NCBI GenBank assembly: GCA_012295275.1
Contig: CM022673.1
Coordinates: forward strand, 26,727,261 to 26,791,260
Origin: Chrysomallon squamiferum
Taxonomy: Eukaryota > Mollusca > Gastropoda > Neomphalida > Peltospiridae
Length of the DNA: 64,000 nt
Direction: 5' to 3'
In this document: piece after piece, positions 25,453-38,720 of the stretch
Position numbering within the stretch: position 1 is the stretch's first letter
Layout of the letters: the number at the start of each line of letters is the position of its first letter
Position numbers and translations under genes: made by a program
Notes under the pieces: model-generated
Database searches by the model: none
Seen by the model: the letters and a program-made list of their open reading frames with translations, nothing else
What the model was told of the DNA's origin: nothing

Positions 25453-26006
25453 CTGTGTGTGTGTATCTCTTTTACAACTTGCTCTTTTTCCACACACTGT
25501 TAAACCAAAGAACAAAAGAAAAAATTGGCAGTTACGTCTTAGCGATCCTGTTTATATAATATCTTCAGTGTATTAACACATTACCGTAATTTGTAAATAA
25601 AACCCCCTGAAAAAACACAAACTTTTGTTTGTCAGCCAAATATTTCTCTGTTAACATGGATTACCCTTCAAGTCTTCTCTGTTTTCTTTACCAGTTCATT
25701 TCAGTTGTTTGTTCAGAAGTCTTGTGTCTCAGGTTGAATTAAAGCTTTACTTAATAACATATTCAGTATGTTTTTAATCTGTATGTGACTAAGAAGTGTA
25801 CTGACAAGTGAGAATGGGAAGCTGTTTGTTCTCTCCTGTGGATTGTTCTTTTTCTTAAAAGATTATTTATATTCATCGGCATATAAACATTTTAAATTAA
25901 ATTCTAGAAGATACTGTAACTTGATGACCTTTTAGGTAAGCTTCTGTATTTGTTTGGATTGTGCAAAATGTAGATATGGTTTTTTTCATTAAAAAAGCTA
26001 TCTTTT

Positions 26007-26038
<32 letters not shown>

Positions 26039-27071
26039 TTTTTTTTGAAGTCTACATCTTAAAATCAGTAACAACAACATCAGTCAGAAATTTCTTTTTC
26101 TGTTCTAATTTAAAATGTATTTAATTTAGTGTTAGATATATTAACTGCTATTTCTAGATTTATATTAATTATGCATTGTATAATGAAAAAAAGTATAGAA
26201 GGAAATGTCAGATTAATAAATTTTGGACCTTCTCCAATCTCTTGCATTATTAAATGTTTTGTAACATTAATACAAACACTTGTCTGTTACTATGATTTTT
26301 ATTATTATTATTATTATTATTACTAATTTATTTATTTACTTTTCAAAGTGTTGATCAAACTTTTTACAATAGTCAAGAAATTTGATCATTTATGCATAAA
26401 TGCCTTTGACATATTATCAGTTTTAGCAAAATAATAATGCAGAACATAATTCGTTCTGAAAATGAGGTAAAATGTATATAATTTTCTTTGGCTGTAAATT
26501 ATAGTACTGTGAGTAGTTCTGTGTAGTTGTGTGTTTGGACTCAGTGGATTTCTGATGATTTCCTCTGACATTTGGCCGTTGGAAGTAAATACCAGTTAGT
26601 GGTCCACTGCTCAGTGTTTGTTTGTTTGTCTTCTGTAACACCAGGACTTTTGGCAGCAGAAGAAGCAGACACGTTTGAATTATCATTTCACTTAGCTGTG
26701 CACAGTATTATTCTCGGAAAGCTGCAGATAAGACAACAGAGTGCAGAAAAATAAAAAAACATTTAACAAAAATAAAGATAATAAATAATAAAGAGCAGTT
26801 GTGGTTTGTTTTTTAACAAGTTGGTAATGTTTTCTAATAGTTTAGCTCTGAAGAAACTTTTTTGTTTTGCAGTAGTATTTGGCATAAGCATAGTTGAATA
26901 TATATATGTATATATATCCATGTGCCTGAAAATAATAATGTATTTTAACATATATTATTTGATGTTAATCATTTGTTTCATATGTAATGAGAATAATATT
27001 TTGTTACAGAGGACTGTTGTGGGATAAAATACTTGCTGTAAGAAAAGAAAATCTTATTTTGTAGAGCTTAT
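24911..27071. other. AT-rich DNA with microsatellites, no gene seen
   Basis: The stretch contains T/TTA tracts (24990-25075), (AAT)n-(AAAT)n at 25240-25315, (GT)n with CT interruptions at 25377-25466, two long T runs at 26001-26046 and (TTA)n at about 26299-26322. The segment 26560-26750 is less AT-rich with overlapping short frames on both strands but no convincing exon. Confidence 0.55.
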
Positions 27072-27333
27072 TTAGAAATAGAAAATCTCATGGAATGGTT
27101 TGAGGATTGTGGTAAACAGACAGTTCCCAATTTGGACAATTCCCCACTCCACACACAAGTACACACACACTAACACACTAACACACACAGACACATACAC
27201 ACACACACACACACACACAAAAACCCATACAAGCAAATGTATACATGTTATTAGATCTATTGTCATCATCATCATAATCATTATTACCACAATTATTATT
27301 GTTGTTGTTGTTGTTGCTGTTGTTATTACGGCT

Positions 27334-27382
<49 letters not shown>

Positions 27383-27402
27383 AACTACTACTACTACTAC
27401 TA

Positions 27403-27443
<41 letters not shown>

Positions 27444-27600
27444 TAATTTTTACAGGATGTTACTGTTTTGATTCTTGCCACTGATACTTGTAAAAAATTA
27501 AAAGTGGGATATTATTCAAAAGTGTCATTATGGATTGTCCATTGGGGAAATTGTCCAAGTGGGTTATTGTCCATTTGGGAATTGTCCTGGATCCAAGGAT
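27072..27600. repeat. Composite microsatellite flanked by inverted GTCC-rich repeats
   Basis: The core is (CA)n (27163-27222), TTG triplets (about 27299-27318), (CTA)n (27331-27401) and (TTA)n (about 27405-27443). On the left lies TTCCCAATTTGGACAATTCC (27123-27142). On the right are three tandem relatives of its reverse complement (ATTGTCCATTGGGGAA, ATTGTCCAAGTGGGTT, ATTGTCCATTTGGGAA) at about 27535-27586. The long frames here (123 and 72 codons) are microsatellite products. The flanking inverted motif suggests the microsatellite sits inside a small repeat element. Confidence 0.6.
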
Positions 27601-27902
27601 TGTTCCTGTAGCACAATGATCTACTTTTGCCATTGTCTTTAAGGTGAAAAGTATATGATTTTTCGGTTACAGTACCTTTGATAATTAACAGTTTTTTTTA
27701 ATTTTAAATGGTCTTTTCTCTGAAACAGAAATAATATTTGACAAAAGACTAAAAGACATAAGAAAATTTTAATGTTATGTTGTGTATCCAGTAATTTCTA
27801 ATTTAAATAAAATACAACACTTTTTTCTTTTTTTTATGTTGACTGTAAACTCAGTTGGTTTATGTGTGAAATTATTTAAAATACAAGTAGAATTAAATCC
27901 AT

Positions 27903-27904
<2 letters not shown>

Positions 27905-27966
<62 letters not shown>
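27905..27966. repeat. (GT)n microsatellite
   Basis: About 30 GT units in an almost uninterrupted run. A shorter GT run lies at 28343-28370. Confidence 0.95.
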
Positions 27967-27968
<2 letters not shown>

Positions 27969-28338
27969 TTTTTTACAACGTTAAATTTGAATTATTGATA
28001 TTAGCATTACTGATTGTTTGTCACCTGTTGAGAAAGAATTAGAAATTATGTATCAGATTGTCATAGAAATTTTATTTATTGTGAAAGATTATCACCTGGG
28101 AAATAGAATGACCTTTGTAAATGGTAATAAAATATTTATGGCAGAACAAAGAAATGAAATATCTGTTTTGATGTGTATCTGTGATCACAATAATTGTAGC
28201 ATTTTAACTGGCAGTTTACGAGTTTGACATAGTTTGCTAAAATAAGACAAACTGATAATATAAATTAGGTCAAATGCCAGTTATTATTGCTAAAATAATT
28301 TCAGTATTAGAGAAATCCATATTTTTGTTTTTGTTTTG

Positions 28339-28373
<35 letters not shown>

Positions 28374-29274
28374 ATACTTTTTAAAATTTGGCATCATAGA
28401 TCACAAAACAAGTCCTTCATTGTTTTCACATTTGGCCTATTTTATTGTATTGCCAAGAACAACTTTATTTCTTAATTACTTAACAGGTGAAATAGAAATG
28501 CATTATACCTGTACTACATGTCATTATTTGTGTAACTTGTTAAAATCATCAGATTCCATTATTTTTCCTGTTTATGAGGGAGTCACTTATGTTACTTCAC
28601 ATTTAGTGTGAGTTAACTAATTTTTCACAAATTCCTTCTTCACTCAGGGACAAAGTTTTATAGTCAGTTATATATAATTTTGTTCTAAAATAAGTGCAAA
28701 ATCTTAGCGTACAAGTTATATTGTCATTCTTTTAATTTTGTTTTAAGAAAGGCAAAAATTTCAGCTAACCAGCTTTCAGAAATAATGTCATCATTGTCAC
28801 AGATATGATTTTTGTTCTGATAACGGCAAACATGCAAAAATTTCAGATAACAAACCCATCAGAAGTAATTATATAGTCACTTCTGAGATTGGAAACCTGT
28901 AAATCTTGAGAATTGTTTCTGTCTTGACATGGTGGATGAGTTTCACCTTAAGTACATCAACAGTGTCTGATTAATGATGACTTCTGACTGGTACCATTTC
29001 TGTGTACATTTCCATCAGGCTTCGGTGTCACTCTGTATACTTTGAAATTTATGCTGGACATAATAAAGGTATTGGCCAGCTTGTAGATGTTCAATATAAA
29101 TCATTTAAAAGTAAAAGAAATTCTTGTTTTTAATGATGAAAAAAAAAAAAAAAAAATTTACATAGAAGAACAAGAATTAAAGATATGTATTTACTAATCT
29201 GAACAGAGAATTATTCTTTGAAAGCATTTAAAGCTAATAATAAAAAATAATAATAATAAAAAAATAAGTAAATA

Positions 29275-29319
<45 letters not shown>

Positions 29320-31074
29320 TAAATAAAATAAATAAATAAATAAATAATACATACAAAATGACTTGTAATAATTACAGCAAATTAGAACAGTTATCTGAAA
29401 TTGCTGTATAGTCCATTAAAAATGTTTTCGTTTCATTAAACAAACAAAATATATACCAACAACTGCACTGCAGAACATGTAAATAACTACTGTATAAATT
29501 TAATTTTACATACTGTGTATTTAAATGGTTATAACGTTTATTGTTTCTTTTTAATGAAAAACCCCAACAAAACAAAAAAACAATAGCAAAAGATTACCTT
29601 GCAATTTTAGATGTGTTTTGCATTGTTTTTATTTGCTGTAAAATTACACGTCATTTTATGTCTATGTGTTCAGTTTCTTTCAAATGATATTTTATTTTTG
29701 AAAGCCATTACTTGGATTTTCATTTTAAAAATAGCTTCTCATTCAAAATAAAATAATAAATAGAAAAGTTATCTGGGGAAAAAAAAGAAAAGAAATATAG
29801 GTTTATTTAATTAATGTGTCATTTCAGAATAGAATAAAATCCCAACAGAAATTTTTCCTTTATTTATTTTGTGTATGTGTCTCTGTATGTCTGTTTTTAA
29901 TTTATTTTTTTTTTTTTTTCAAAAAAGTATCCATAATAATAACATATTGGTATAAAATTAAGAGCTTTTTTTACAAAAAAAAATAAAATAAAAAAATAAA
30001 ATATAAAGGTAATTAATAAGAATTAAAAATACTAAGAATAATAACAACTAATAATCAGAAACAACAAAAATAATAATAATGATTGATGATGATGATGATA
30101 ATAAAAATGATGATAATAATAAAGGTAATTTACGACAGACATAACAGCAATACGTTACTATCCGATTTCAATAATTAAAATGTTCTTTTCAGTAATTGTT
30201 GTATGTAATAACATACATGATGTCGACTATGATAAAATACTTTGACAGATCTATTATTTGATCTTTTTAAATGTGTCTGTTATTCTTTGATATTCCATTC
30301 TGCTTTTATCTCAGATTTATGAAATGGACAAAGAGGTACGCTGGCACTTCATTTGATAGCTAATACAGTAGTTTTGTGCTTTAATAGCACGAAGCTTATA
30401 ATGATTGAAACGCAACATGCACTCCCATTTTTATTCAGAAAATTTCTGTAAATACAGTTATTTTGTGGATTCAGAAGATTTTCATAATGGGTTGGGGGGG
30501 ATAAAAGCACACTGTATTTAACAGTGTTTTCATTACAGTTCTCTGCTCAGGCATTACCAGTTTCATACATGTTCCTGTCAGTCTTGGGTTTATTATTTTT
30601 GTTTAACGTCTTTGTTTTTGTGGTAGATTTACTTTTGTGATTCTTCTGCCTGATCCCGTAACTTTTATTTCAGCATCTAGAAAATGAAAATTGTAATAAT
30701 AATCTGTTCTGAAAATGTTAATTGTTGGCATATTAAGAAGCATTTTGTATTTCCGAAGTACCATAAACTGACTGCAGTCTGTTAATCTGTTGTCTCTGTC
30801 AAACTGTAAATTTTGTAATGTCTTAATGTTTTAAGTGTCATCATTTTATTGTTGGTCACATGTCCTGTAAAGCAAGGATTTCAGAACTGGGAGTCCCTTC
30901 AGTGTGTATTCATATTGTTTAATGTGCAGACACATACACTAACATATACACAGATATACATACACACAGACATGCATAACATATTCACATATTCAAAAAC
31001 AACATAACATTTGAATGTCTTTGTTGTTTAACTATAATGAAGGAAAAATATTTTAAAACACACACAAACACACA

Positions 31075-31116
<42 letters not shown>

Positions 31117-31350
31117 TGCATATTAATATATGTGTGTATGTATGTCTGTGTATGTGTGCAACTGATTTTTTAAAACTTTTTCTTTCATTAAGAATTATTT
31201 ATTAAAAATTATATATATATATATATGCAGTCCCTTTGGATTTATTCTGTTTATGTAGAAAATTGTTATGATGCAAAATATCAGAAAAACTGACACTGGT
31301 AGAGTTCAGCAAATTTTGATGTGTGTTGACAAACCATCTCAGCTGTTGAG
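27967..31350. other. AT-rich DNA, no gene seen
   Basis: The stretch contains an A run (29137-29156), (AAT)n-(AAAT)n (29225-29348), A/TAA-rich sequence (29970-30130), a CA-rich region (30925-31112) and (TA)n (31208-31226). Open frames at 28018-28227 and 28420-28611 (starts TTG or GTG-like) have mixed composition but no domain and no exon borders. A 21-base segment at 30315-30335 lies between acceptor and donor motifs, too short to support. Confidence 0.5.
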
Positions 31351-31710
31351 TAATTAAAATATTTATACAGTCACAAGTGCACTATTTTACAAGTATTTTT
31401 AAAACCATATTTTAACATACCAAATATTAATATTATACTTTTTAATTAAAATATTTCTAGTCATTAGTGCATTATTTTACAAGTATTTTTAAAACCACAT
31501 TTTAACATACCAAATATTAATATTATACTTTTTAATTAAAATATTTCTAGTCATTAGTGCATTATTTTACAAGTATTTTTAAAACCATATTTTAACATAC
31601 CAAATATTAATATTATACTTTTTAATTAAAATATTTCTAGTCATTAGTGCATTATTTTACAAGCATTTTTAAAACCATATTTTAACATACCAAATGGTTA
31701 ATATTATGTT
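31351..31710. repeat. 90-bp tandem repeat, four copies
   Basis: The unit begins TAATTAAAATATTTCTAGTC and contains CATTATTTTACAAG and AACATACCAAATATTAATAT. Copies start at 31351, 31441, 31531 and 31621 with an exact 90-base period. The outer copies are the most diverged (ATACAGTCACAAG in the first, CAAATGGTTAATATTATG in the last), as expected if the inner copies arose by recent duplication. Confidence 0.95.
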
Positions 31711-32327
31711 TTTTTAATTAATGTTAGTATTAAAAAAATATTTTATACTTCTTGCATTGATTACATAGTATTCTTATTAAACAGATATTTATTAAAATTG
31801 AGAACTGGCTGAAGGTTTTGTTAAAGTGAATTTAAAAATATGTTTCAGTTTTCAGTTTGTGTTAATTCACACTAAGGAGTGGGACAATTTCATTTTGCTG
31901 TATTGTGAGATACGAAATTTATTTATTTATTTGTTTATTCATTTATTTTTATTTATTTTATTTTATTTATTTTTATTTTATTATTATTATTTTTTTTTTT
32001 CTCACCAGCAGAACAAACTCAATTAATTTTAACAGTAATAAAGAAAACTATGGGAAAAAAACAGTAAAAAAAAAAGAAGCTTCTTTATTTTCACAATTAA
32101 GAATATTTAGTGATTATTGGGTTGCTTTACCCAAATAATGTATTAAAAAAAGAAAGAAACATAATTGGTATATTTTGTATGAGTATAGTTTACCAACCAT
32201 AACAGTATAATGGACACATGCTTCTTTATTTACAGAATTAAGAACATTTTCTGTTCCACGGTTTGCTTTACCTGCATTGAAAAAAAAAAACTCAACAGCT
32301 TGAACATGGCACATTTTCTTTTTTCAG
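31711..32327. other. AT-rich DNA, no gene seen
   Basis: A T/TTTA-rich tract at 31918-32000 dominates. Open frames through it are Phe/Tyr/Leu repeats. Confidence 0.5.
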
Positions 32328-32473
32328 TGAGTATAGTTTCACCACACAAAGCAATACAGCAGCATGTTACTGATGATAATGCCGGTTCCTTTAAGAGTGT
32401 TATGGGAAAAACGTCATATTTAACAGCACAGAAGCATTGTTCTGTGCCTCTAGTGGGCAGAACTGCATCTCTG
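32328..32473 (+). other. Candidate coding exon, unproven
   Basis: A good acceptor (ACATTTTCTTTTTTCAG, AG at 32326-32327) is followed by 146 bases with one open frame of 48 codons (contains SPHKAIQQHV and GKTSYLTAQK), ending at CTCTG before GTAAAC. The same frame continues beyond the donor to a TAA at 32495-32497, so a terminal exon is also possible. The opposite strand is open for 85 codons (32487-32230), which weakens the strand choice. No family is recognised. Confidence 0.2.
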
Positions 32474-32820
32474 GTAAACACAGACATTAGACTTTAATCT
32501 GCCTTACTACATCCCTATTTCCAGTCAATAATTCGCTATCATTCTCTGTCATTCTTTCCCTGGCTTGACAACGTGCAGAAGCACTTCCGCATTACAACTG
32601 GTTAGTTTTGCTCAGCTCTCTGGCTGTGTGTGTGTGTGTGTTTGTTTGTTGATGTCCAAGAGTTAACTGCCACTGTTTCTGGATTTTTATGACCCATTCA
32701 TCTGGCTTGGTTCTTGTCTGCCTGGGTTAGTGGAACTGATGTTGTATGTCGCTGTGTGTGAACTCTGCTTCTGATTACCTCTGGTCAGGTAAGGTTCCAG
32801 ACCGTTAATGTGTTTCTTTG
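32474..32820 (+). other. Less AT-rich block ending in a consensus splice donor
   Basis: At 32788/32789 the sequence reads GGTCAG then GTAAGG, a strong 5' splice site. An acceptor-like motif ends at 32578 (pyrimidine-rich, then GTGCAG), which would make a 210-base exon with stops in all three frames. It would be a noncoding exon or a first exon of a + strand transcript. A short (GT)n tract lies inside. ZC3H10 is the only known same-strand gene, 28 kb away; linking the two is speculation. Confidence 0.25.
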
Positions 32821-34915
32821 TTGGTTTGTCTGATTACGAGAATTTTGAATGTAATATTATTAAATGTGTAGAGGCTTTCGATGTTAGTGTATTTCCAGAT
32901 TGTTTAGAAACAGGTTTTTTTAAAGCATAGTAGAGTAGAGTAGAGTACAGTATCGTGTGGAAAGAATTGCAGTTGGTTCATATTATGAATAATAAACTTT
33001 GTTGTGTCACAGGTGTTTTGATTGTGATATCTAAATGTAAGTATTATGAATGATAATTGTTATAAAATAGTTTGCCTGAAGCCATTGTTCTCAAAATAAA
33101 TAAATACATACATACATACATACATAAATAAATAAATAAATAAAAGAAGCATTAATAACTAAATAAAATAAAAATAAATAAATAAATAAATAAATAAGAT
33201 AAATAAATAAATGAATAAATAGAATAAGATAAATAAATAAATAAATATATAAATAAAATAAATAAATACATAAACAAATAAACAAATAAATAAATAAATA
33301 AGAAGAATAAATAAATAAATAAATAAGAATAATAAATAAATAAAAATAAAGATTATTTATTTATTTATTAATTTTTTTAAATTATTTTTCATGGTATTTT
33401 AAAACGATTTGAAAGTATTAAATATGTACTGATATACCTGTGTTAAAGGGCCTTACAATCACAAAATTGTTGCTTAGACAGTTATTGATTTGTGTTTAAA
33501 AGATTCCTTGAAGATTTATTGTAGTTTAATGGAAGGCACTTCTGAGTGTATTTGCCAGAGATGTGGAAAAATTCTCTACTAGAAGAAAGGAAAAATTAAA
33601 AAAAAGAAACACTTTAAAACAATAAATTAAAAATAAGCATTACATAAAAAAAACAAAAATAAGCCCAAATTGTTTCAAACTTAAAATATATTTTTACTTT
33701 TCGTTTTTTTTTTCTCACAAAAATGAAAAGTTGTGTTTTTTTCTTTCTTTCTTTCTTCTTCTTCTTCTTATTATTATTGTAATCGTCATTATTTTATGAA
33801 TTTCTCACATAAATTTTGTATATTTCATTTGAGTAACTTGATACGATAAACCAACAAACTAGCTCACAGAAAACACCAGTTGTTTCACTTGTTCTGTTCT
33901 CATTGGCTTCATTTTCCTAATCATTTTGAAAAACAGCATTATTATTGATAACAAACACATCAGTTTTATCATAATAATTCTGAACCATGTAAATACATGT
34001 CTGGGTTCTCAGCTATTACCTGAAACAGATTCAGAAAAGTCCAAATGCCTACAGAATTTTTATTTGCAAAAATCACACACACACACACACACACCATATA
34101 ATGGCTGATGAAACTGATTTTTGTTTCTCTTGAACTTTTTACTACCTTTCTATGTAAATATATACACCATTTTGTTTGTTTCTAATTAATTATTAAAACA
34201 TATTTTATTATCTAACTACAGATAATTATTTTCCATGTATACCTGCTGAACATTAATAATAGTAAAGTTTACAGCAGTGAACTGATAAATATTTTATAAT
34301 TTATAGCTGATTAATTCAATTTAAATTTAATCCAAACCACGTATTAAGTAAGTAATAATTATTATTATTATTATTATATTTTGAAATAAATGATATGTAT
34401 AACATTTATTATATAATAAGTAGATTTTATATAATACACATTAAGTTTTGAATTTTCCAATATATCTTCTTAAAATATCTTTTTCATTTATATTTCACTT
34501 AAGAATCTGTTTATTTATTTTATTTATTTTTAGTACAACATATGTATTATCAATTATATTTTATTATTTTTCCAGTCACTAATACTTCATGTTTTCTATT
34601 TTTTTTATTTTAATTTATTTTTTTTAAATTATTATTATTTCCTGAATTCAGAATATAATATTTTTATGTACATGACTCAGATGAACATTATAAGCATACA
34701 TTTTATGTACATTATTAATAATTAAGTTTTAGACAATACTGTAAACTGTTTCATTTTAGATAAATAAAAACACTGAAGTAAGATGAAGGCTGATTTAGTT
34801 TTGCACAAGATTAAAAGTTTTCAAATAATTATAAATAACAAAAAAATAAAAAAGATTCTGTTTTAGTCATAACATTTATTATAAATAAATTTATTTGGAA
34901 AAAAAAAAAAAATAA

Positions 34916-34982
<67 letters not shown>

Positions 34983-37085
34983 TAAATAAATAAGTAAAAA
35001 TAAATAAAAATCTACTAATAGTATTAACAGTTAATAACAAGGAAATATAATCCTGCAAACCTATTATTATTATTATTATTATTATTATTATCTTCATCAT
35101 CGTATTATTATATATAAATTGTTGTTATAAATAAATTGTCCCTTGACCAGTGACTTTGCAAAAATTGTGAAGTGTCATTTAATAAAATTTACATTTTCAA
35201 GTAAATTGCTTCTGCTTTAATATTGTGAAGTTCTCAAAGAATATTCTGAGAATTACTGCTTTGGTGCTTCTGTGGAACAAAGCTTTTTGCACAAAGGTCT
35301 GCTACATTCAGTGGTTTATTGATGGCAAATGACATAAATAATGAAATAAAGACAGTGTCCTCATAAATATTTAATCTCCCAGTTCTTTTAATTCATATAC
35401 AAGTTTATTTCAAGTCGATCTTTGAGGCCTTTCATTGCAGTTGTTTATTTGACAGCATTGTTTTTATTTTAAGCTTCGACCTGAAATGACAAGTATAAAT
35501 AATGTAAAATAAATAATGTAGAGTAAATTATTGTAGTCAGAAACAAAAATTTTACTATTTATTGTGATGTTTTTTTGTGTAAATAATGAAAGTACCTTTA
35601 TTCATTTCCAGTTAACTTTATATTGTTACCATGTTGATATAATTTGTCACCAACAAAATAGCAAATTTTATTTATCTAACTTTTGTTTTTCAAATTTATT
35701 TGACAGTCTTAGCAACAAAATGAAATTGGTTTTATTAACTATAAATTAGCATTTATGTAATAATATAATAATAACAACAACAGTAGCAAAATATTCCATA
35801 TTTTAAACTAATAATTTAAATTAATTAGTGGAGATAAATTTTCAAATGGTAAGATTTTATATTTTAATAATTATTATTCATATCCCCGACCTTAAAACTT
35901 AAAAAATAAAAAAAAAAAATAAAATAAAATAAAATAAAATAAAATAAATACATATAATACTGTCATGCATGGCATACAAAGTCTGTTTCTAGCTAGCTAT
36001 AATTATGACTTTAGAATATTAATAGATATATCCATTTCTCAGAATTCATATATTCAGATCTTTTTTTTGTCATATTTGCATTTGTGATAGCAATTATTTT
36101 TCACTCCATTCATCATTAAATTGTTGCACGTAAATTTTTATATTTTATAAAATAAAGAGCATTATATCAGCTTGTCAGATTTGCTTTATTGATCTTTATT
36201 ATATTGTTGGGTGCATGTTTAAACCCAATCAATCAATGATGACAAAGTCTTAATATGGAATACAGTTAATCCCCAGGCAAATCATAATGCATGCATAATT
36301 ATTGAAAAAAACATCTAAATATCAATAACACTGCAGATCAGAGTCCTTATCGCATTATATAAACTAACATTTAGATTGAAGTCATTTTGTTGCAGCATTA
36401 TAATCATCACCATATTTGTCATCATCATTAATGTTGTTGTTGTTGTTGTTGTTGTTGTTGTCGTTAATCTTTATAATTTATAGTACTGTTGTTATTACTC
36501 TTTATAATTTATGTTGCTGTTGTTATAGAAACATACTTTGGGAATAGCTTGTAGCTTACTGGTTTGATCACTTTTATAAAAAAATTAAAATAAGTCACAG
36601 GTTCTTTTCTCCTTGGTGGACTTGTTGGGTTATTACCCATTCCAACAGTGGCTCCATATTTTAACACAGATGTCATGTAATTTTCTGTTATTTAGCAGTG
36701 GCAGTAGAACATTTTCTTTCCAATCATAATCATATTCTTTTTAAATTTAGGGTGCCATTTAAAACTCCTAATATTACATTATTCATTGATTCGGAGCATA
36801 AATAAATTTATATTGTAATAGGGTATGTATATTTTTATGGAAATATCAATAGCTTATATTGTTACCAGGCTAAAGGTAACTAAGAACGACTGATTAAATA
36901 TGTTATTAATAAAACTTTGGATGTAAATAATTCCTGTATAATTATTATTTTGTGTTATGCATATGTTACAATGTTACACAGACCTTACAATACACTTTAT
37001 TTTCTATACATTTTTTATTATATACATGTATATTTTATATACTGTATTATTTATATACATGTATATTTATATATTATTATGTATG
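32821..37085. other. AT-rich DNA with (AAAT)n and (AAT)n arrays, no gene seen
   Basis: The stretch contains a long AAAT/AATA/CATA array (33093-33370), a CA tract (34074-34095), (AAT)n-(AAAT)n (34900-35095), (AAAAT)n (35905-35946) and (GTT)n (36431-36461). A hairpin-like TTGGGT...ACCCAA lies at about 36209-36230. Paired ATATACATGTATAT palindromes lie at about 37020-37070. The frames through these tracts are artefacts. Confidence 0.6.
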
Positions 37086-37345
37086 TACATTTGACGTCTG
37101 CTGTTTCTGTCATTCACAAACGATCAGCTCAGTGGAGCATGGATGCTGTACAATGACAGTGTGATAATGCGGTGTTCTGACTAGCTGACCAGTCGTGTTG
37201 TACAGAGTTCCAGTCTGATGCCATTGTTTCCTTTCTAAGTAACTTAGACAAGACAAGTGCTGCTTTATTGACCCGGCATCTTCACAGCCTTTCTTTATTG
37301 TCATCAGTTCTACGAGTTCTGTGTCGCGTGAAATTTGAATAATTG
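37086..37345. other. Less AT-rich island, nature unknown
   Basis: The sequence is clearly richer in G and C than its flanks. A minus-strand ATG frame of 64 codons (37304-37110; contains HLSCLSYLERKQWHQ) spans most of it. On the + strand AGCTCAGTGGAGCATGG at 37126-37142 resembles a tRNA A box, but no good B box follows at the right distance. I cannot assign it. Confidence 0.2.
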
Positions 37346-38610
37346 TGACAATGTAATTTTGACCATTTCTGTCAGCATCAGGATTTTTCTAGAATGTTAC
37401 TTTACAGAAAAAAAAAATCAACAACATAAAAACATCAACAAAAAACAAAAGAAAAAAAGCATGTATTTTTTTTTTCTTTTGTTGTTTTGATGCTAAGATA
37501 CGTTTTCTGCTTGACTGGTTTATGAGATATTTTTAATTAAGGTGTTTTGCAGCTATAAGTTGTGATCTGATGTGTGTGTGTGTGTGTGTGTGTCCATAAA
37601 CACATTAGCCAAATGTATACCAAAATTCATATACACACAGACACACATATAATCATGAATATTCTATTGTAAGAGCTTCGACTCTTTGTTGTCATCATAT
37701 TGTAGCTAATCAATGTATGAATGTCTTTTCAGATATATGATGCAATACCACTTCAGATATTTTAAAACATCTACATTAGTATTTTTTAATTTTAAACATC
37801 TGTTGCCCTTTTGCCAAACTGAAGCAGAACCGAATTTTGATTTTAAAAATCTTGGTTGATTCCCTCAGTGTTATGATTTATCCACTGACTTGTTCTTTTA
37901 TATAGATTATTCTTTTGTCTGTTATAATTGTTTTTTTTCTGTGGGTGTTTTGTTTCAAAATTGATTCATGCTAAACTCTGTAAATCTGATTCTAATTACT
38001 GTGGTTGTTGCTGTTATTATAGTTTTAAACAAACAGTCTGAAGGGATCATGTTAATGAAAGGCACCTAAATTCTTGCAGATTTGTCAGTGGATTTAAGCA
38101 TTAGAAGAATCTTTACACAGAATAACAATAATAATAACATTCTGTCAGACTAGTATAAAGAAAATACTGAGATGTACAGAAGCATGTGCAAGTATGTGCC
38201 TTGGGTATAACATGTTGATTAAATGAGAACTGATAAACACAAGTTATGAATCTAGCTTTATTGGTGGAATTAAGTACCAGAAGAAGAGCTTTATGTAGAA
38301 TAAATGATGACAATGAAGTATTAATTATTGTGTCAGCTGATGTGATAATAATTGTCTACACTTGATGTAATACCAGGTTACCAAGTGTAAAATTTCCAGT
38401 TGATCTTGTTCATTTTCTTACCTTATGCACTGTTTAATCCACGGTTATCAAATAAACATTATAAAGATTTGGTTCTTTCTGAAAATAAAATAATTTAAAG
38501 TTTTCAGAATTGACAGCTTCTGATATATTAAAGTGATGGAATTATTAATAATAATTTTGTGATGATGATTTCCCAGTGACCTGTCATACTTCAACCATAT
38601 GCTAACCCAG

Positions 38611-38612
<2 letters not shown>
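37346..38612. other. AT-rich DNA, no gene seen
   Basis: The stretch contains a short (GT)n (37570-37593) and ordinary AT-rich sequence. The minus frame at 38313-38113 (66 codons) has no recognisable motif. Confidence 0.5.
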
Positions 38613-38705
<93 letters not shown>

Positions 38706-38720
38706 TGAGAGAGAGAAGGG
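38613..38720. repeat. (GA)n microsatellite
   Basis: About 40 GA units run from 38613 to 38693, followed by CAGA units and a G-rich end. The minus frames of 73-94 codons here are Ser-Leu repeats created by the microsatellite. Confidence 0.95.

Noticed and set aside
27100-27471. 123-codon + strand open frame
   Set aside because: It is made of Thr-His, Ile, Val and Leu runs read from (CA)n, (TTG)n, (CTA)n and (TTA)n microsatellites.
29019-29068. 50-base exon (TACATTTCCATCAG ... AAAG GTATTG)
   Set aside because: Donor is weak and one frame has a stop; nothing supports coding.
30315-30335. 21-base microexon (TTTTATCTCAG | 21 bases | GTACGC)
   Set aside because: Splice motifs of this quality are expected by chance in such T-rich DNA, and 21 bases give no coding evidence.
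37126-37190. tRNA gene or tRNA-derived SINE
   Set aside because: AGCTCAGTGG resembles an A box, but no GGTTCGANTCC-like B box follows at the correct spacing and no cloverleaf can be drawn.
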